A stretch of DNA of 5,687 nucleotides from an uncultured Bacilli bacterium. GTDB taxonomy: Bacteria > Bacillota_I > Bacilli_A > RF39 > UBA660. Of this stretch, positions 4,742 through 5,687 are shown in pieces. The stretch's first letter is position 1, and every line of letters begins with the position of its first letter. Where the stretch lies: positions 1 through 5,687 of the forward strand of contig CAKOSD010000079.1 of NCBI GenBank assembly GCA_934101745.1, written 5' to 3'. The translations under genes were made by a program, and so were the position numbers. The notes under the pieces were generated by a model, which did not search any database, had not been told where the DNA came from, and saw only the letters and a list, made by a program, of their open reading frames with translations.

Positions 4742-5137
4742 ATGAAATTGAAATTTAAAAATACCCAAATTAATTATGTCGTAAAGAAAACAGAGGAAAA
4801 GGAGGGACTTGCTAGTAATGATTCCTGGTTAATGGTTGACTTTAATGTGGAAAATGATGAATTTAGTTATCATAGTTGTCGTGAGTCATTAAGTCTAGGG
4901 GAAATTATTGAGGCTTGTACGGTGATACGTAAGCTTTACGATGAGCCGGTGGCTGTTAAGGAAAAAATAACTTTTATTAAAAATTATTTTATAATTTATA
5001 TAAATAATACGCCAGAAAAGAAATCTATGGTTTTGGAACTGGTTAATTTAGATGATAGCAAATGCAGTAGTTATAAAGTGTACTTTGAACAAGAAGAAAT
5101 TTTAGAATTTGTTAATTTATCGCGTAATATTGCTTAG
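4742..5137 (+). CDS. 131-residue cytosolic protein, WapI/immunity-family-like (tentative)
   Basis: This is a small protein without signal peptide or membrane segment, rich in predicted beta strands and ending in a helix. The order of features resembles the roughly 130-residue WapI-type/DUF immunity-like proteins of Firmicutes: an N-terminal strand, SWLMVDFNVENDEFSYHS (28-45), an acidic helix SLSLGEIIEACTVIRKLYD (49-67), KITFIKNYFIIYI (75-87), a strand pair, and a final YKVYFEQEEILEFVNLSRNI (111-130). This is a recalled family pattern, not a search result. No toxin gene is beside it in the window, so an immunity role is not implied. AGAGG lies 11 bases before the ATG, slightly far; the in-frame ATG at residue 31 would delete the first strand and lacks a better site. 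The next gene follows after 35 bp on the same strand with no terminator between, so the two are probably co-transcribed. Confidence 0.75.
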   Translation: MKLKFKNTQINYVVKKTEEKEGLASNDSWLMVDFNVENDEFSYHSCRESLSLGEIIEACTVIRKLYDEPVAVKEKITFIKNYFIIYINNTPEKKSMVLELVNLDDSKCSSYKVYFEQEEILEFVNLSRNIA

Positions 5138-5172
5138 AAAAGAACCAAGATAATATTAAAGGTAGTGAGTAT

Positions 5173-5687
5173 ATGAAAAAGAAAAAAATAATTATGGTAG
5201 CAGTTATTTTTCTAATGGGGGCGGTTTTATTTTTGTCTATTAATAAATATATGCTAAATAAGGATAATAAAAAAGAAAATTTGGATAATAATAACGTTAA
5301 AGAGCCTGATAACAATGATAATAATAAAGCCCCCGCTAACGATAAGGTTTGGGACGAAAAGAATAAAGAAGTAAATAATAATACTAATGATAGTAAAAAT
5401 AATAATTCTGATACTAATAATAAGAAGAATAATGCTAATAATGAGGTTCCTAAAGATAAAGAGGAGGAAAAAAAAGAACAGAGTGGCAATAATAAGCAAG
5501 AAGATATGGATACTAAATTAACTAAGGCTTATCCTCGTTTAGATAAAATTAGAGGTGAGAAAATAGATAAAGGAACTACATCTAAAGGGTTTAAAATAAC
5601 GGAAATAAATGGGGTTACTTATATTGATGATGTTATGATGGTTAATAAGACTTATGGTTTACCTAGTGATTATATGCCGGTAGATAC
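5173..5687 (+). CDS. Membrane-anchored D-Ala-D-Ala carboxypeptidase-like protein (M15/VanY type), N-terminal part
   Basis: 171 codons are visible and the frame is open at the right edge. MKKKK and a hydrophobic stretch (about 6-23) form an uncleaved signal anchor or signal peptide; no lipobox cysteine is seen. Residues 30-113 are a low-complexity linker dominated by Asn, Asp, Lys and Glu, probably disordered and spanning the cell wall. After it come LTKAYPRLDKIRGEKIDKG and then INGVTYIDDVMMVNKTYGLPSDYMPVD (145-171). The VNKTYGLPSDYMP segment (157-169) is the start of the peptidase M15B/VanY domain in Firmicutes, which removes the terminal D-Ala from peptidoglycan stem peptides. The zinc ligands (SxHxxGxAxD and HxWH motifs) would lie beyond the window, so activity cannot be confirmed. 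The start has AAAGG/AGTGAG upstream. The gene probably shares a transcript with the gene at 4742. Confidence 0.8.
   Translation, partial: MKKKKIIMVAVIFLMGAVLFLSINKYMLNKDNKKENLDNNNVKEPDNNDNNKAPANDKVWDEKNKEVNNNTNDSKNNNSDTNNKKNNANNEVPKDKEEEKKEQSGNNKQEDMDTKLTKAYPRLDKIRGEKIDKGTTSKGFKITEINGVTYIDDVMMVNKTYGLPSDYMPVD
5260..5514 (+). repeat. Low-complexity AAT/GAT-rich coding tract
   Basis: Repeated AAT, AAC, GAT, AAA and GAA codons encode the Asn/Asp/Lys-rich linker of the carboxypeptidase-like protein. No unit repeats exactly often enough to be a true tandem array. The composition opens spurious hydrophobic frames on the minus strand, and the tract is prone to length change between strains. Confidence 0.7.

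Noticed and set aside
5112..5489. Minus-strand open frame with many Leu/Ser residues
   Set aside because: It is the reverse reading of the Asn/Asp/Lys-rich linker of the carboxypeptidase-like gene; the apparent hydrophobicity comes from complementing AAT/GAT codons, and there is no ribosome binding site or family signal.
5254..5499. Second minus-strand frame rich in Ile and Phe
   Set aside because: Same cause: a shadow of the low-complexity tract in another frame.
1..5687. CRISPR arrays, insertion sequences, tRNA or rRNA genes, riboswitches
   Set aside because: No spaced repeats, transposase frames, terminal inverted repeats, tRNA-like cloverleaf ends or known riboswitch cores were seen on either strand.

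Overview
The window is AT-rich (roughly 30% GC by eye) and codes densely on the + strand. Its gene set and order are those of a low-GC Firmicute of the Bacilli type: gpsB next to a type-B RNase P RNA, rodZ directly followed by pgsA, and a Bacillus-like murC. The low GC, short RodZ and compact RNase P RNA recall uncultured, host-associated Bacilli or Erysipelotrichia-like lineages with reduced genomes. That placement is inference; I cannot name a species. All tryptophans seen are TGG, no reading frame contains an internal TGA, and the six stops seen are TAA or TAG.

Layout. Positions 1-602 hold the 5' part of a minus-strand radical SAM gene that runs off the left edge. A 165-bp divergent spacer (603-767) carries its promoter and, facing right, a promoter for a 34-codon ORF (768-872). 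A consensus sigma-A promoter (844-873) lies in the tail of that ORF and drives gpsB (897-1229). Then come rnpB (about 1243-1603), rodZ (1632-2114), pgsA (2117-2713) and murC (2767-4068), closed by a strong intrinsic terminator (4075-4111). Next is an unrecognised 155-codon gene (4185-4652) with its own promoter region, then a 131-codon gene (4742-5137) with a WapI/immunity-like look. Last is the N-terminal part of a membrane-anchored D-Ala-D-Ala carboxypeptidase-like protein (5173 onward) that runs off the right edge. Apart from rnpB at 1230-1631, no stretch over 300 bases lacks a gene.

How the genes work together. The recognisable core is about the cell envelope: GpsB coordinates peptidoglycan synthases at division, RodZ links the elongation machinery to the membrane, PgsA makes the phosphatidylglycerol precursor, MurC adds L-Ala to UDP-MurNAc, and the last gene probably trims stem peptides. 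RNase P RNA is housekeeping.

The least expected signal is regulatory. Three exact copies of the nine-base Spo0A-box sequence TTTGTCGAA/TTCGACAAA occur, all between genes. Two are in tandem at 10-bp spacing just upstream of the unknown gene at 4185. One is upstream of the 34-codon ORF, next to a degenerate half at the same spacing. If the organism encodes Spo0A, these two uncharacterised genes are candidate members of its regulon.
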